A DNA stretch of 64,000 nt from Bacillus sp. REN10. GTDB lineage: Bacteria; Bacillota; Bacilli; Bacillales; Domibacillaceae. Shown piece by piece: positions 9,060 through 18,018 of the stretch; positions within the stretch are counted from its first letter, which is position 1, and every line of letters starts with the position of its first letter. The notes below the pieces were generated by a model. The model ran no database searches. It saw only the letters and a program-made list of their open reading frames with translations, and was not told the DNA's origin. The stretch is from positions 238,217 through 302,216 of the forward strand of contig NZ_JADHDW010000004.1 in assembly GCF_016820555.1 (NCBI RefSeq). The letters run 5' to 3'. Position numbers and translations under genes: made by a program.

Positions 9060-10396
9060 ATGGCGGCACATTTACACCTGGCGTAGAAAAAGAGCGGGCA
9101 GGGATTTATTTTCGCTTCACTTCCGCGGCGAATGACCGCTTGGCTGTTGGAGAACGTGGGCGTTTAGCTCTTCCGCTCACACTTGGTTGGGGAGAACCAA
9201 AGAAATTTACTGAGATCACTAAAGCCGAAGATGTTGAGAAAAAGCTTGGATTGGATATTAATGATCCTTCGCTTCTTTTGCTGCGTGAAGCTAAAAAGAA
9301 AAGCAAAACAGTTCTTGTTTATCGAGTGAATGAAGGCAAAAAAGCAACAGGGACATTAGCGACAGATATTACTGCAACGGCGGCATTTGGCGGCACAAAA
9401 GGCAATGATATCACTATTAAAATAGCAACAAATGTGTTGGAAAGTACTAAAAAAGATGTAACAACTTTTATCGGTGCAAAAGCGGTCGATAAACAAACGG
9501 TTGCCAATGCAAGCGAACTAAAAGCAAATGCTTGGGTAACGTTTGCAGGTGCTGGAGAATTAACCGATACAGCCGGAATTAAATTAACTGGTGGATCAGA
9601 CGGTGTTCCAACCAACTTAGATTACACTGATTTTCTAGACGCTGCTGAAACAGAGTATTTTGATGTCATTGCCCTTCCGGTGGATGATGAACAGTTGAAA
9701 ACAGCATTCGTCTCATTTGTTAAGCGAGTGCGTGAGCAACAAGGTGTGAAAATTCGCGGTGTTCTGGCTAATTATGCGGGTGATTATGAAGGGATTGACA
9801 ATGTAACTGTGGGAGCAGTACTTCCGGAGAAGACATTAACACCAGCCGAAACAGTTGCTTGGGTGGCAGGTGCTGCTGCAGGAGCCACAATTTATCAATC
9901 ATTAACATTCGTTGAGTATGAAGGAGCAATCGATGTTACCCCACGGCTTGATAATGATGAGATTATTGAACGGTTGGCTAAAGGTGAATTCATGCTAACG
10001 TTTGATGCTCGTGATAAGACAGTAACAGTCGAAAAAGACATTAACTCTTTTGTTTCCTTTACCAAAGAAAAAGATAAGAAGTTCCAAAAAAATAAGATCA
10101 TTCGCATTCTTGACGCAATCAATAACGATCTTACACGTGAGATCAAACAAGAAATTAAGTTAAGGAAAGAGCGCGGTACGGATATTCCGGTAAATGATGA
10201 CGGTGTTCAGATTCTTAATACACTCGCAACCATTTATATGAATGCCCTCCAAGCAGGAGGAGCTCTTAAAAACTTTGATTCAAAGAATGATATTCAAATT
10301 TCTATCAATGAAGACGGCGATGGCTTCTTCATTAATATTGGTGTACAACCGACTGATAGTGCAGAGAAATTCTATTTCGGAATGGAAATCCGATAG
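9056..10396 (+). CDS. xkdK: Contractile tail sheath protein, XkdK-like
   Basis: A 446-residue tail sheath protein, whose contraction drives the tube into the cell wall. The N terminus NGGTFTPGVEKERAGIYFRF and the C-terminal DGVQILNTLATIYMNALQAGG / ISINEDGDGFFINIGVQP segments are characteristic of Gram-positive myovirus sheaths. A variable beta insert occupies about residues 100-190. GGAGG precedes the ATG. The presence of a sheath makes this a contractile-tail prophage. Confidence 0.9.
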   Translation: MNGGTFTPGVEKERAGIYFRFTSAANDRLAVGERGRLALPLTLGWGEPKKFTEITKAEDVEKKLGLDINDPSLLLLREAKKKSKTVLVYRVNEGKKATGTLATDITATAAFGGTKGNDITIKIATNVLESTKKDVTTFIGAKAVDKQTVANASELKANAWVTFAGAGELTDTAGIKLTGGSDGVPTNLDYTDFLDAAETEYFDVIALPVDDEQLKTAFVSFVKRVREQQGVKIRGVLANYAGDYEGIDNVTVGAVLPEKTLTPAETVAWVAGAAAGATIYQSLTFVEYEGAIDVTPRLDNDEIIERLAKGEFMLTFDARDKTVTVEKDINSFVSFTKEKDKKFQKNKIIRILDAINNDLTREIKQEIKLRKERGTDIPVNDDGVQILNTLATIYMNALQAGGALKNFDSKNDIQISINEDGDGFFINIGVQPTDSAEKFYFGMEIR

Positions 10397-10416
10397 AAAA
10401 AGGAGGGAGATAACTT

Positions 10417-10860
10417 ATGGCTTTTCGTTCAGGTAATACGATCAGCGGAAAAGAAGGCCGCTTATTCCTAGATGGAGAGGAACTAGCGTATGTTAAGGCG
10501 TTCGAAGCAAACATTGAGAAAAACAAAACAGAAGTGCCGATAATTGGCCGCCGTATGACAGGGCATAAAACTGTTGGAGCAAGCGGTACTGGAACTTTAA
10601 CTGTTTACAAAGTTACATCCAGGTTTGTCCGTCTTATGATGGACTATGTGAAAAACGGTGAAGACAAATACTTCACATTTCAGGAAGTTCTTGATGACAA
10701 ATCTTCTGGCCGTGGAACAGAGCGTGTGACGATTTATGATGTGAACTTCGACAGCGCCAAAGTTGGCGGATTGAATGCAGAAGGTGAAGTATTAGAGGAA
10801 GAGCTTCCATTCACATGGGAAAATATTGACATGCCGGAAGAATTAAGAGACGACTTTTAA
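10417..10860 (+). CDS. xkdM: Tail tube protein, XkdM-like
   Basis: A 147-residue tail tube subunit of the XkdM family, forming the inner rod inside the sheath. It opens MAFRSGNTISGKEGRLFLDGEELAY and contains the KNKTEVPIIGRRMTGHK and SGTGTLTVYKVTSRFVRLM segments expected of XkdM/YqbM. Start ATG follows AAAGGAGGGAG. A hairpin with a T-run overlaps its stop and may reduce read-through into the chaperone genes. Confidence 0.9.
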   Translation: MAFRSGNTISGKEGRLFLDGEELAYVKAFEANIEKNKTEVPIIGRRMTGHKTVGASGTGTLTVYKVTSRFVRLMMDYVKNGEDKYFTFQEVLDDKSSGRGTERVTIYDVNFDSAKVGGLNAEGEVLEEELPFTWENIDMPEELRDDF

Positions 10861-10875
10861 TAGTCGCTCTTTTTC
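10846..10875 (+). terminator. Attenuator-like hairpin after tail tube gene
   Basis: AGAG(A)CGACT at 10846-10855 pairs with AGTCGCTCT at 10862-10870 around a six-base loop, with one bulged A, followed by TTTTC. It overlaps the tube stop codon. It could set a lower mRNA level for the chaperones than for the abundant sheath and tube. Confidence 0.5.
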
Positions 10876-10920
10876 TTTTAAAAAAACAAAATTACACAAT
10901 TAATTGGAGGAATATAAACT

Positions 10921-11352
10921 ATGACAAAACGTGATATGAATTTCTTTATGGCAGGTAAAGCACAGGCAGTAACAGAGGAGGAAGTGTTTGTTACGAAACG
11001 TTATAAAGATGCTGAGGGGAAAGTGATTCCATTTGTGATGAAACCTATCACAACTGAGCGGATTGAGGAACTTGAGAAAGAATGTATTGAGCCAGTAAAA
11101 GAGAATGGCAAAAAAGTAGGAGAGCAGCTCAATCGTGCCCGCTGGATTGCTCGTATGGGAATTGAGTCAACGGTTTATCCGGATTTTAAAGACAAAGAAC
11201 TCCTTAAATCTTATGGTGTAATTGATCCGGTAGATGCCGTAAAAAAGGTATTATCAGTGGGTGGAGAGTTTGCAGAATGGATGAATGCCACACAGCGTAT
11301 TAACGGATATGATCAGGATTTTGAGGAATTAGTCGACGACGCAAAAAACTAA
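10921..11352 (+). CDS. xkdN: Tail assembly chaperone (short form), XkdN-like
   Basis: A 143-residue XkdN-type tail assembly chaperone, which binds the tape measure during tail building. The opening MTKRDMNFFMAGKAQAVTEE and the PITTERIEELEKE helix fit the family. It lies after the tube and before the tape measure. The last codons GCA AAA AAC TAA contain a slippery heptamer just before the stop, so a longer frameshifted form is expected (separate entry). A lipoprotein gene intervenes before the tape measure, which is unusual. Confidence 0.85.
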   Translation: MTKRDMNFFMAGKAQAVTEEEVFVTKRYKDAEGKVIPFVMKPITTERIEELEKECIEPVKENGKKVGEQLNRARWIARMGIESTVYPDFKDKELLKSYGVIDPVDAVKKVLSVGGEFAEWMNATQRINGYDQDFEELVDDAKN

Positions 11353-11522
11353 TTGAGGATGGAGATCGTGATGCGGTCTACATCCATTTTTTGATTCATC
11401 AGAGGAATTATAAACCTCGTGATTTGCAAGATTTGTGGGAAATGCCGAAGGAAAGAAAAGCATTTCTCTATGCATCACTTGAAAAATACTTGAAAGATCA
11501 CAAACCTAAGCCTTCAAAATAG
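11343..11522 (+). CDS. -1 frameshift extension of the tail assembly chaperone (GT-like)
   Basis: A AAA AAC at 11343-11349 is in the X XXY YYZ phase directly before the chaperone stop. A -1 slip continues from 11349 and adds 57 residues (LIEDGDRDAVYIHFLIHQRN and onward, with a DLQDLWEMPKERKAFLYASL part), ending at TAG 11520-11522. The fusion would be 200 residues. The second frame has no ATG/GTG start of its own near the slip site. Tail chaperone genes of many phages (lambda G/GT is the classic) use the same device to make a minor fusion that contacts the tape measure. Confidence 0.8.
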   Translation, partial: KKLIEDGDRDAVYIHFLIHQRNYKPRDLQDLWEMPKERKAFLYASLEKYLKDHKPKPSK

Positions 11523-11524
11523 AA

Positions 11525-11554
11525 TTGTGGATTTATTCCCCTTTTTGCTAAAAT
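11525..11554 (+). promoter_or_regulatory. Weak promoter candidate for the lipoprotein moron
   Basis: TTGTGG (11525-11530) and TAAAAT (11549-11554) are separated by 18 bases, between the chaperone extension and the lipoprotein gene. Only the -10 is good. A separate promoter would allow expression in the lysogen. Confidence 0.3.
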
Positions 11555-11576
11555 CAAACAAAAAGGAGGAAGATTT

Positions 11577-11960
11577 ATGGGGAAGAGAAAGTTCTATTTA
11601 ACGGCCGTTACTGTTTTGTTTTTAGTAATGTTGGCTGGATGTGGTAATAAGGATGAAGTAAAAGAGGTAAAAGATAACACGGAAATGAATACTGTAGTTG
11701 AAGGAGAAAATGGGGTATTTACGCAAGATGTATTTGTTGCTGAAGATAAAAATGTTTATGATGAGATGATGAAATATATAAACGCGGATAATCAAGAAGC
11801 ATTTAACCAATTGTATAATGAGGGCAATGTTCTTTCCTTTGAAGAAGGAACAGAAGTGACAATGCTTGAGTTGGGGGTAGTGACTTCGCTAGTTAAAGTT
11901 GCAGAGACAGGTCAAAAAGTGTATGTCCCTGCTGCATTTGTAAAAACCAAAATAGATTAA
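11577..11960 (+). CDS. Small secreted lipoprotein inside the tail operon (moron candidate)
   Basis: A 127-residue predicted lipoprotein: positively charged start (MGKRKF), hydrophobic stretch and lipobox LAGC with Cys22. The mature part is acidic and ends in a beta-rich domain (GTEVTMLELGVVTSLVKVA, GQKVYVPAAFVKT) that looks like an SH3-type fold. It is unlike its structural neighbours, has its own AAAGGAGG, a possible promoter and a following terminator, i.e. the usual make-up of a moron. Surface lipoproteins encoded by prophages often block superinfection or alter the host envelope; that role is inference here. Confidence 0.8.
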   Translation: MGKRKFYLTAVTVLFLVMLAGCGNKDEVKEVKDNTEMNTVVEGENGVFTQDVFVAEDKNVYDEMMKYINADNQEAFNQLYNEGNVLSFEEGTEVTMLELGVVTSLVKVAETGQKVYVPAAFVKTKID

Positions 11961-11961
11961 G

Positions 11962-11990
11962 AGACTCCTTTATTTAAGGGGTCTTTTTTT
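11962..11990 (+). terminator. Terminator after the lipoprotein gene
   Basis: AGACTCCTT (11962-11970) pairs with AAGGGGTCT (11976-11984), one G.T pair, followed by seven more T. It lies between the lipoprotein and the tape measure, so read-through or a phage antitermination factor must supply tape measure transcript. Confidence 0.75.
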
Positions 11991-12007
11991 GTTGGGAGGT
12001 GGTTAGT

Positions 12008-15000
12008 CTGGCCAGGTTAACTGCTGTTTTTGAAATGAAGGACAATATTTCAAGAAGGTTAAGGGGGCTACATAGCAACCTAGAAAGTATTGAATCAATC
12101 ACTGAATCTACAACTACAGCTATGCGAAGACTTGATAGAGCCAGAGCGAATCCCCGCCTTGAGGTGATTGACACAGCAACAGGTACTATTCGGGTTGTAG
12201 AGAGAAGAATTTCAACACTAGACAGCACAACCGCTGCTCCAACTATAGAGGCAATTGATCGTTTGACCGGTACACTAGATCAAATAGATCGGCGGCTGGA
12301 CAATGTTGATAGCGCACGGGCCACAGCGGAAATTACAGCTGTGGATAGATTAAGTAGTGTTTTAGAACAGATTGAACGAAGATTAGACAGCGTAGACAGC
12401 GAACGAGCGACAGCGGAGATTACGGCAAACGATCAGGCCTCTTCGGTTATAGAAAATATACAGGGGCGTTTAGATCAATTAAAAGGAACAGTCGTAACCA
12501 TTGGAGCGGCAGGTGGGGTAACTGGTGCAGGGATTGTCGGTGCTGGTTCTTCAGCCATGTCACAGAATGCCAGAACAAGTGCTGTAACTGGTATAAGTAG
12601 AACAGAAGTAAAGAAACTGATCAATGACATTTACTTCAAAGGCATGGTCGGAAATTCGAGAGAGGAAGTATCGTTATCAATCCGAAATATGGCCCAGCAG
12701 ACTGGATTGAGAGGAGACCAGTTAAAAACCGCTTCCGAAATTTCTAATAAGATTGCTATGATTCACGAAAAAGACGTTCCAGAGGTGGATCGTTCGTTAT
12801 CCAGCATGATAAAGAATTTCAATATAGACTCTACAAGAGCAGGGGATAACCTGGCCTATGTATTTAAGCATGCAGGGGATCAATATGATGATCTTTTAGA
12901 TACTTTTAACGAATATAGTTCAACGTTCAAAGATATGAAAATGACGCCTGAGCAGGTATCTGCTGCGTTCGTAGCCGGAACAAAAAGTGGCGCCCGAAAC
13001 TTTGATGACATGGCAGATGCTGTACGTGAGTTTAATATTAGGCGGCTAGAAGCGACTGACGACCAGGTAGCTGCTTTTAGTAAAGCATTAGGGCCCGCTG
13101 AGACCAAAAAAATGTTTAAAGGATTCAAAGAAGGAGCTTATACAGGTCAAGAGGCTTTATATAAGTTAGCACATGGCCTTTCCAAAATTAAAGACGAGAG
13201 CAAGCGTGCTGAAATGGCTACAACCTTAATAGGGACCAAGTACGAGGATATGAAGCAGCCCATCTTAGATATGGCTGCTGCTATTGACGAGCCTGTTAAA
13301 GCAACAGGTGAACTTAATAAACAATTCACCGATATGAGAAACAACAATCCTATGACACCGATTAATGATGCAGGACGTAAATTACAAGGAATATTATCAG
13401 AGATTGGTACTGGAATTATTACTAATGTGGCTCCTGCTTTCGAAAAGTTGAATACGTGGATGAATTCAAAAGAGGGTCAAGAAGATATATCTAATATGAC
13501 AAAATCAATTAGCGATTTTGCAAAAATGATTGGAAATGTCCTTGTGCCAGCAATTCAATTCGGTATTGAACATTTTAAAATAATAGGCCCTATAATTGGA
13601 TTCACCGCTGTATCTATAACGGGTCTAGGTGTAGCTGCTGCAACAGTGCTTCCAGCCATTAAGATCTTTCAAACAGCTAAAGGACTCTTAACACGTGCTC
13701 CTAGAAATAACGGCCTAGATAATATAACTGATAGTATGGACCGCATGGACCGTCGTTCAAGAAGAGGGGCCCGTGGTGTTAGAAGTCTAACAGATAAATT
13801 AAAAGACTTATTCAAAATACGTCCACCTGCTGATAATCCGATCTTTGGTGATGATGGCCGCGATACAAGGAGTAGAAGGCGCAGAAGCACACGATCAGGA
13901 CGACGTGCAGGAAGAAGGGGCCTAAGAGGGGCTGGAAAAGGTGTTGGAGTTCTTGGCACACTCGCAGCCTTTATGGCAGTAGATCAAGTAGGAACGGGTA
14001 TTGGAGATTGGTTATTCGGCCATAAAGCCGGACAAGAAAAGTTCAATGGTTTGCTTAGTAATCCGTTTAAAGATCCCGGAACTTATACTGAAGATCGACA
14101 AGGCGCACTATCAAAACTCATTTTTGGAGAAAAAGAGAATACAGGAAACAAACCGGCTGCACAGCCAACAGCAAGTAATGATGGTAAAGCTCAAGGACAA
14201 GCTTTTGGTAAAAACTTTATGGCTGGTCTAAATTCAGCGCCAATGAACGTGACGGGTTGGTTGAATGAAAAAGTTTATAAACCTGTAGGAAGTGCTGCCA
14301 CCAATTCAAAGAATTTAGGTTACGCTTTTTCTGCTGGATTTGTACAAGGGCTCAATAATGCACCAGTAAGTGTTTACTCTTGGATTAATGAAAAGATTTA
14401 TAAGCCATTCGGCAGCGCAGCTACAAATTCAAAACACTTGGGTTACGCATTTAGTTACGGCTTTGTCACAGGTCTTGGCAGTGCTCCGGTAGATGTTTAT
14501 TCTTGGATCAATCAAAACATCTATATTCCTGTAGGTAGTGCGGTCAAGAGCGCCCAGCATTTCGGCTATGCATTTAGCTATGGGTTTGTGTCTGGAATGA
14601 AGAACAGCCCGTTAACCGTAAGTTCTTGGGTAACAACGAATATTTATCAGCCTCTTAATCGAGCTGCTTTAGGAGCCAAACTGTATGGATCAGCGTTGGT
14701 ATATAACTTTAAAAATGGTATTAAGGCTGTTCCAGTGGGTATGTCTACATGGCTGAATAATCATGTGGGACAACCATTCCTAAAGTATATTCCAAGCGGT
14801 AAAGGGTTTGGTCAAGGGTTAGCCGGCTACTTTATTGCTGGGATGAAAAGCAAAAAAGCAGATGTATCTGCTGAGGCAAAAGCGCTTGCCAAGGCAGTGG
14901 AGTCAGCGTTCAGAAAAGAGCTAGGCATTCATTCGCCTTCTCGTGTAATGGCTGATCTTGGTTATTGGTCAGCAATGGGGGTTGTAAAAGGGTTTAGTAG

Positions 15001-15799
15001 TGTTGATGTATCAAACATTGCAAAAAATAAAGCCAATGAACTCATGGGTTCATTCGGAAACTTTAGCGGTGGTGGTGCAGCAATGGCTCAATCGGCCATC
15101 ATGCAAGCCTTACAGATCACAGGCATGCCTATGTCCTGGTTAAACCCTTTAATGTGGGTAGCGCAGAAAGAATCTGGTTTTAACCCGAATGCAATTAACA
15201 ATTGGGATATTAATGCTAAGCGGGGAGATCCATCCGTTGGTCTTTTCCAAATCATCGGAGAAACCTTCAAAAGGTGGGCCTTGCCTGGTTTTAATGACCG
15301 ACGGAATCCTCTTCATTCAGCTATTGCCGCTATTCGTTATATTAATGGCCGATATGGAGGCATCCAAAATCATCCGGGCGTGAAATCACGGGCCCGCGGC
15401 GGAGGATATAAACCTTATGCAAAAGGTGGCGTCATTACCCATGATCATATTGCTCGTGTTGGTGAAGGAAATAAGAGAGAAGTAATCATTCCTCTTGAAC
15501 AGCATCGCAATCGAGCGCTTGGATTGTTAGAGTATGCACAAAAAGCACTTGGTGTATCTTCTCAGCCAGCCCCGGTTATCCTGCCAGAAGAACAAACACA
15601 AGCGGTTAGAAATGTTATGAGTCGTCCCGCGCAAATGATGAAACAAGGGGTTCGGGATGTGATTGTTCAAATTATGGGAGAGAGCCATTATCACAATGAA
15701 ATGGACGCTGAAAAGGTTGGAAGGATCGCTGTTAAGGCGGTAGAAGAACACTTAGAAGAAGAATACTTTGCTGGAGGGGAGATGGCGGTATATGACTAA
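12008..15799 (+). CDS. xkdO: Tail tape measure protein with SLT lytic transglycosylase domain
   Basis: The tape measure sets tail length and is ejected at infection. The open frame reaches GTG at 11999, but that codon lies inside the ribosome site GGGAGG; CTG at 12008 is 8 bases after it and gives MARLTAVFEMKDN, so a rare CTG start is favoured (1263 residues). Residues about 45-165 hold four 29-residue helical repeats (ending RRLD-VDS). A membrane segment lies near 525-560. Five 41-residue repeats (GYAFSYGFV, YSWINEKIYKP) follow at about 14186-14800. An SLT domain has candidate catalytic Glu1055 in AQKESGF and helps cut peptidoglycan. Confidence 0.9.
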   Translation: MARLTAVFEMKDNISRRLRGLHSNLESIESITESTTTAMRRLDRARANPRLEVIDTATGTIRVVERRISTLDSTTAAPTIEAIDRLTGTLDQIDRRLDNVDSARATAEITAVDRLSSVLEQIERRLDSVDSERATAEITANDQASSVIENIQGRLDQLKGTVVTIGAAGGVTGAGIVGAGSSAMSQNARTSAVTGISRTEVKKLINDIYFKGMVGNSREEVSLSIRNMAQQTGLRGDQLKTASEISNKIAMIHEKDVPEVDRSLSSMIKNFNIDSTRAGDNLAYVFKHAGDQYDDLLDTFNEYSSTFKDMKMTPEQVSAAFVAGTKSGARNFDDMADAVREFNIRRLEATDDQVAAFSKALGPAETKKMFKGFKEGAYTGQEALYKLAHGLSKIKDESKRAEMATTLIGTKYEDMKQPILDMAAAIDEPVKATGELNKQFTDMRNNNPMTPINDAGRKLQGILSEIGTGIITNVAPAFEKLNTWMNSKEGQEDISNMTKSISDFAKMIGNVLVPAIQFGIEHFKIIGPIIGFTAVSITGLGVAAATVLPAIKIFQTAKGLLTRAPRNNGLDNITDSMDRMDRRSRRGARGVRSLTDKLKDLFKIRPPADNPIFGDDGRDTRSRRRRSTRSGRRAGRRGLRGAGKGVGVLGTLAAFMAVDQVGTGIGDWLFGHKAGQEKFNGLLSNPFKDPGTYTEDRQGALSKLIFGEKENTGNKPAAQPTASNDGKAQGQAFGKNFMAGLNSAPMNVTGWLNEKVYKPVGSAATNSKNLGYAFSAGFVQGLNNAPVSVYSWINEKIYKPFGSAATNSKHLGYAFSYGFVTGLGSAPVDVYSWINQNIYIPVGSAVKSAQHFGYAFSYGFVSGMKNSPLTVSSWVTTNIYQPLNRAALGAKLYGSALVYNFKNGIKAVPVGMSTWLNNHVGQPFLKYIPSGKGFGQGLAGYFIAGMKSKKADVSAEAKALAKAVESAFRKELGIHSPSRVMADLGYWSAMGVVKGFSSVDVSNIAKNKANELMGSFGNFSGGGAAMAQSAIMQALQITGMPMSWLNPLMWVAQKESGFNPNAINNWDINAKRGDPSVGLFQIIGETFKRWALPGFNDRRNPLHSAIAAIRYINGRYGGIQNHPGVKSRARGGGYKPYAKGGVITHDHIARVGEGNKREVIIPLEQHRNRALGLLEYAQKALGVSSQPAPVILPEEQTQAVRNVMSRPAQMMKQGVRDVIVQIMGESHYHNEMDAEKVGRIAVKAVEEHLEEEYFAGGEMAVYD

Positions 15800-16568
15800 A
15801 AGTGTATATGAAATTTGGCTGTCTTGGCAGAATGGAAAAGAAAAGTTCCAGCTGCCTGTCCTCCCTTCTTCAATTGAGATCAACAGCCCTTCAAAAAATG
15901 AAAGCATAGACCTTGCCGGTTTCGGTGAGATAACAATATTACAAGATCCAGCGGCGAAAACATTTCAGTTTTCGTCTTTTTTTCCGGCGAAATGGAGTCC
16001 GCTTTGCGAAGTGCGGCCAACAAAGTTATCGATGCCTTGGAATTATATCAAACGCTTGGAGGCTTGGAGAGAAAGCAAACTCCCTATTCGTTTTATTGTA
16101 ACAGGCACTCCTATTAATTTTGCGGTGTCTATTGATGACCTTTCTTATAAAGAAGGAGAGAAGGATATCGGTGATCTTGATTACACCATTGCGCTGAAAG
16201 AGTATACCTTTGTCACTTCTCGAAAGATCAATACCAAAAAGAAAACGAATGCGAACGGTGGCAACAAGAAGAGGCCGGATACGAAACCGATTCCCAAAAG
16301 TTATAAGGTGAGGAAGGGAGATACTCTCACCGGGATTGCTAAAACAATTTATAAAAATAGTGCCGAGTGGAAAACCATTTGGGAAGCGAACAAGCAAATG
16401 CTGATTAAGCGGGATAAACGAAATGTCAAGCAACCAGGGCGTTATATTTATCCGGGACAAGTGCTGACTATTCCTCAAAAACCTAAAAAAACCACAGGTA
16501 CAGGAGTGACAGGCGTAAACCTCAGGAAAGTCCAGACGGGCACTGTGTCTGTCGCTCCTCGTAAGTGA
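15792..16568 (+). CDS. xkdP: LysM tail protein, XkdP-like
   Basis: A 258-residue XkdP-type protein linking tape measure and hub. The ATG at 15792 is preferred over an upstream in-frame TTG at 15768, because it follows the GGAGGGGA site and gives MTKSVYEIWLSWQNG. The first 150 residues are the XkdP core; the C-terminal LysM domain begins SYKVRKGDTLTGIAKTIYK and ends YPGQVLTIPQ, binding peptidoglycan sugar chains. It overlaps the tape measure stop by eight bases. Confidence 0.85.
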   Translation: MTKSVYEIWLSWQNGKEKFQLPVLPSSIEINSPSKNESIDLAGFGEITILQDPAAKTFQFSSFFPAKWSPLCEVRPTKLSMPWNYIKRLEAWRESKLPIRFIVTGTPINFAVSIDDLSYKEGEKDIGDLDYTIALKEYTFVTSRKINTKKKTNANGGNKKRPDTKPIPKSYKVRKGDTLTGIAKTIYKNSAEWKTIWEANKQMLIKRDKRNVKQPGRYIYPGQVLTIPQKPKKTTGTGVTGVNLRKVQTGTVSVAPRK

Positions 16569-16577
16569 GGGAGACAC

Positions 16578-18005
16578 ATGATTGAATTATTTTTAGTGAA
16601 GCCTGACTATATGATGGCCATCCCTGTTTCAACAGTCACATGGTCCGGCCAGAGATATCAAGCAGCACGCAAAATCGAAGCAAATATCTTGTACAGCGAT
16701 ACAGGTTTGCATTTTTACCAGCAGGTGATTGAGGGAGATACGCTTCTTTTTAAGTGGAAGGGGAATGAATTGTTTCGTGGTACTGTGTTTAACCGATCCC
16801 GTAATAAGAACGGCCAGCTTACCTTAACAGCGTATGACATGCTTCAGTATTTCTTAATTAACAAGGACATCTATAACTTTTTAGGAAAGCGCCTGGATGA
16901 AATCCTTGTGAAGATGTGCAAAGACTCCGAAATCCCACATGGTTCTTTTGTCAACACAAAGGAGAAGGTGGGGAAAGTGATTGATCAAGAGACCCCGCTT
17001 TATGACATTGCACTTAGGGCCATGATCGATACTCACAAAGTTTCAAAACGTAAATTCCACATTTACTCTCGTCTGGGAAAAATTCATCTTACAGAGTTAA
17101 AAAAGCAGGACATCCAATGGGTACTTGAAGTTGGCAATAATATTATTGACTACACGTATGATACTTCTATCGAGGAAACAGCCACTCGTGTCAAACTGGC
17201 GTCTGGTGAAGGAGATAAAACAGTCACGGCCATCGTTACTGACAGTGAAGGCAAAAAGCAGTTCGGGGTCATCCAACATTTTGAAAAAGTTTCCGAAAGC
17301 TTAAACAAGTCTGCTTTAACCAAAAAAGGAAAAGAGATTCTTAATAAGAAAAAGGGAGTCAAAAAGAAGTTGGATGTGGAGGCGTTAGGAATTGAGTCTG
17401 CGACAAGCGGGAACGCCATCTACGCCATTATTGATGATATTCGTTTAAAGAGGACAATGTATATTGACACAGACATTCATACGTTTGTTGGGAATAAGCA
17501 TACGATGAATCTTCATTTGATTGAAACCAATGATTTTCCCGAAATGGAAGAGTTAACTTCTTCAACTCCTTCAGGTTCAAGTACAGGCACAGGTACAGTA
17601 GGAGGATCTCCAAAAGCTCAAGAAGTTGTTACCCTTGCCAAAAGCTATATCGGTCGCCTCAAATATGTTTATGGAGGAAAGAATATTGCTCGAGGAAGCG
17701 GTGACTGTTCTGGGTTTACGAAGTTTATTTATAAAAAGGTTGGCATAGACATTGGTGACGGTACAGCTACACAAATTAAAAAAGGCAGAAAAATAGATCC
17801 ATCTGCAGCACAAGCTGGAGACTTAGTTTTCTTTAAAGGAACAATCAAAGAGCGCGGGCCAAATGCAGTCAGTCATGTTGGTATTGTAACGAAGCCGGGA
17901 TATTGTGTGAGTCTAGGAAACAGCGGATGTAAAGAGCACGGGTATTTACGAAGTAATCATCCCTATTGGGGGCCTAAGTTTATGCAAATCAATCGGGTGC
18001 TTTAA
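16578..18005 (+). CDS. xkdQ: Tail hub XkdQ-like fused to an NlpC/P60 endopeptidase
   Basis: Residues 1-320 match XkdQ (gp27-like hub): ELFLVKPDYMMAIPVSTVTWS at the start and the YDIALRAMIDTHKVSKRKF region. After a Ser/Gly/Thr linker at about 330-343 a complete NlpC/P60 domain follows, with Cys377 in GDCSGFT and His433 in SHVGIV, which cuts D-Glu-meso-DAP-type stem peptides in the family. Total 475 residues, far longer than PBSX XkdQ as I recall it (about 325). This places a peptide-cutting activity on the tail tip. Spacing to neighbours is tight. Confidence 0.85.
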   Translation: MIELFLVKPDYMMAIPVSTVTWSGQRYQAARKIEANILYSDTGLHFYQQVIEGDTLLFKWKGNELFRGTVFNRSRNKNGQLTLTAYDMLQYFLINKDIYNFLGKRLDEILVKMCKDSEIPHGSFVNTKEKVGKVIDQETPLYDIALRAMIDTHKVSKRKFHIYSRLGKIHLTELKKQDIQWVLEVGNNIIDYTYDTSIEETATRVKLASGEGDKTVTAIVTDSEGKKQFGVIQHFEKVSESLNKSALTKKGKEILNKKKGVKKKLDVEALGIESATSGNAIYAIIDDIRLKRTMYIDTDIHTFVGNKHTMNLHLIETNDFPEMEELTSSTPSGSSTGTGTVGGSPKAQEVVTLAKSYIGRLKYVYGGKNIARGSGDCSGFTKFIYKKVGIDIGDGTATQIKKGRKIDPSAAQAGDLVFFKGTIKERGPNAVSHVGIVTKPGYCVSLGNSGCKEHGYLRSNHPYWGPKFMQINRVL

Positions 18006-18018
18006 AGGGGCGAGTGAG

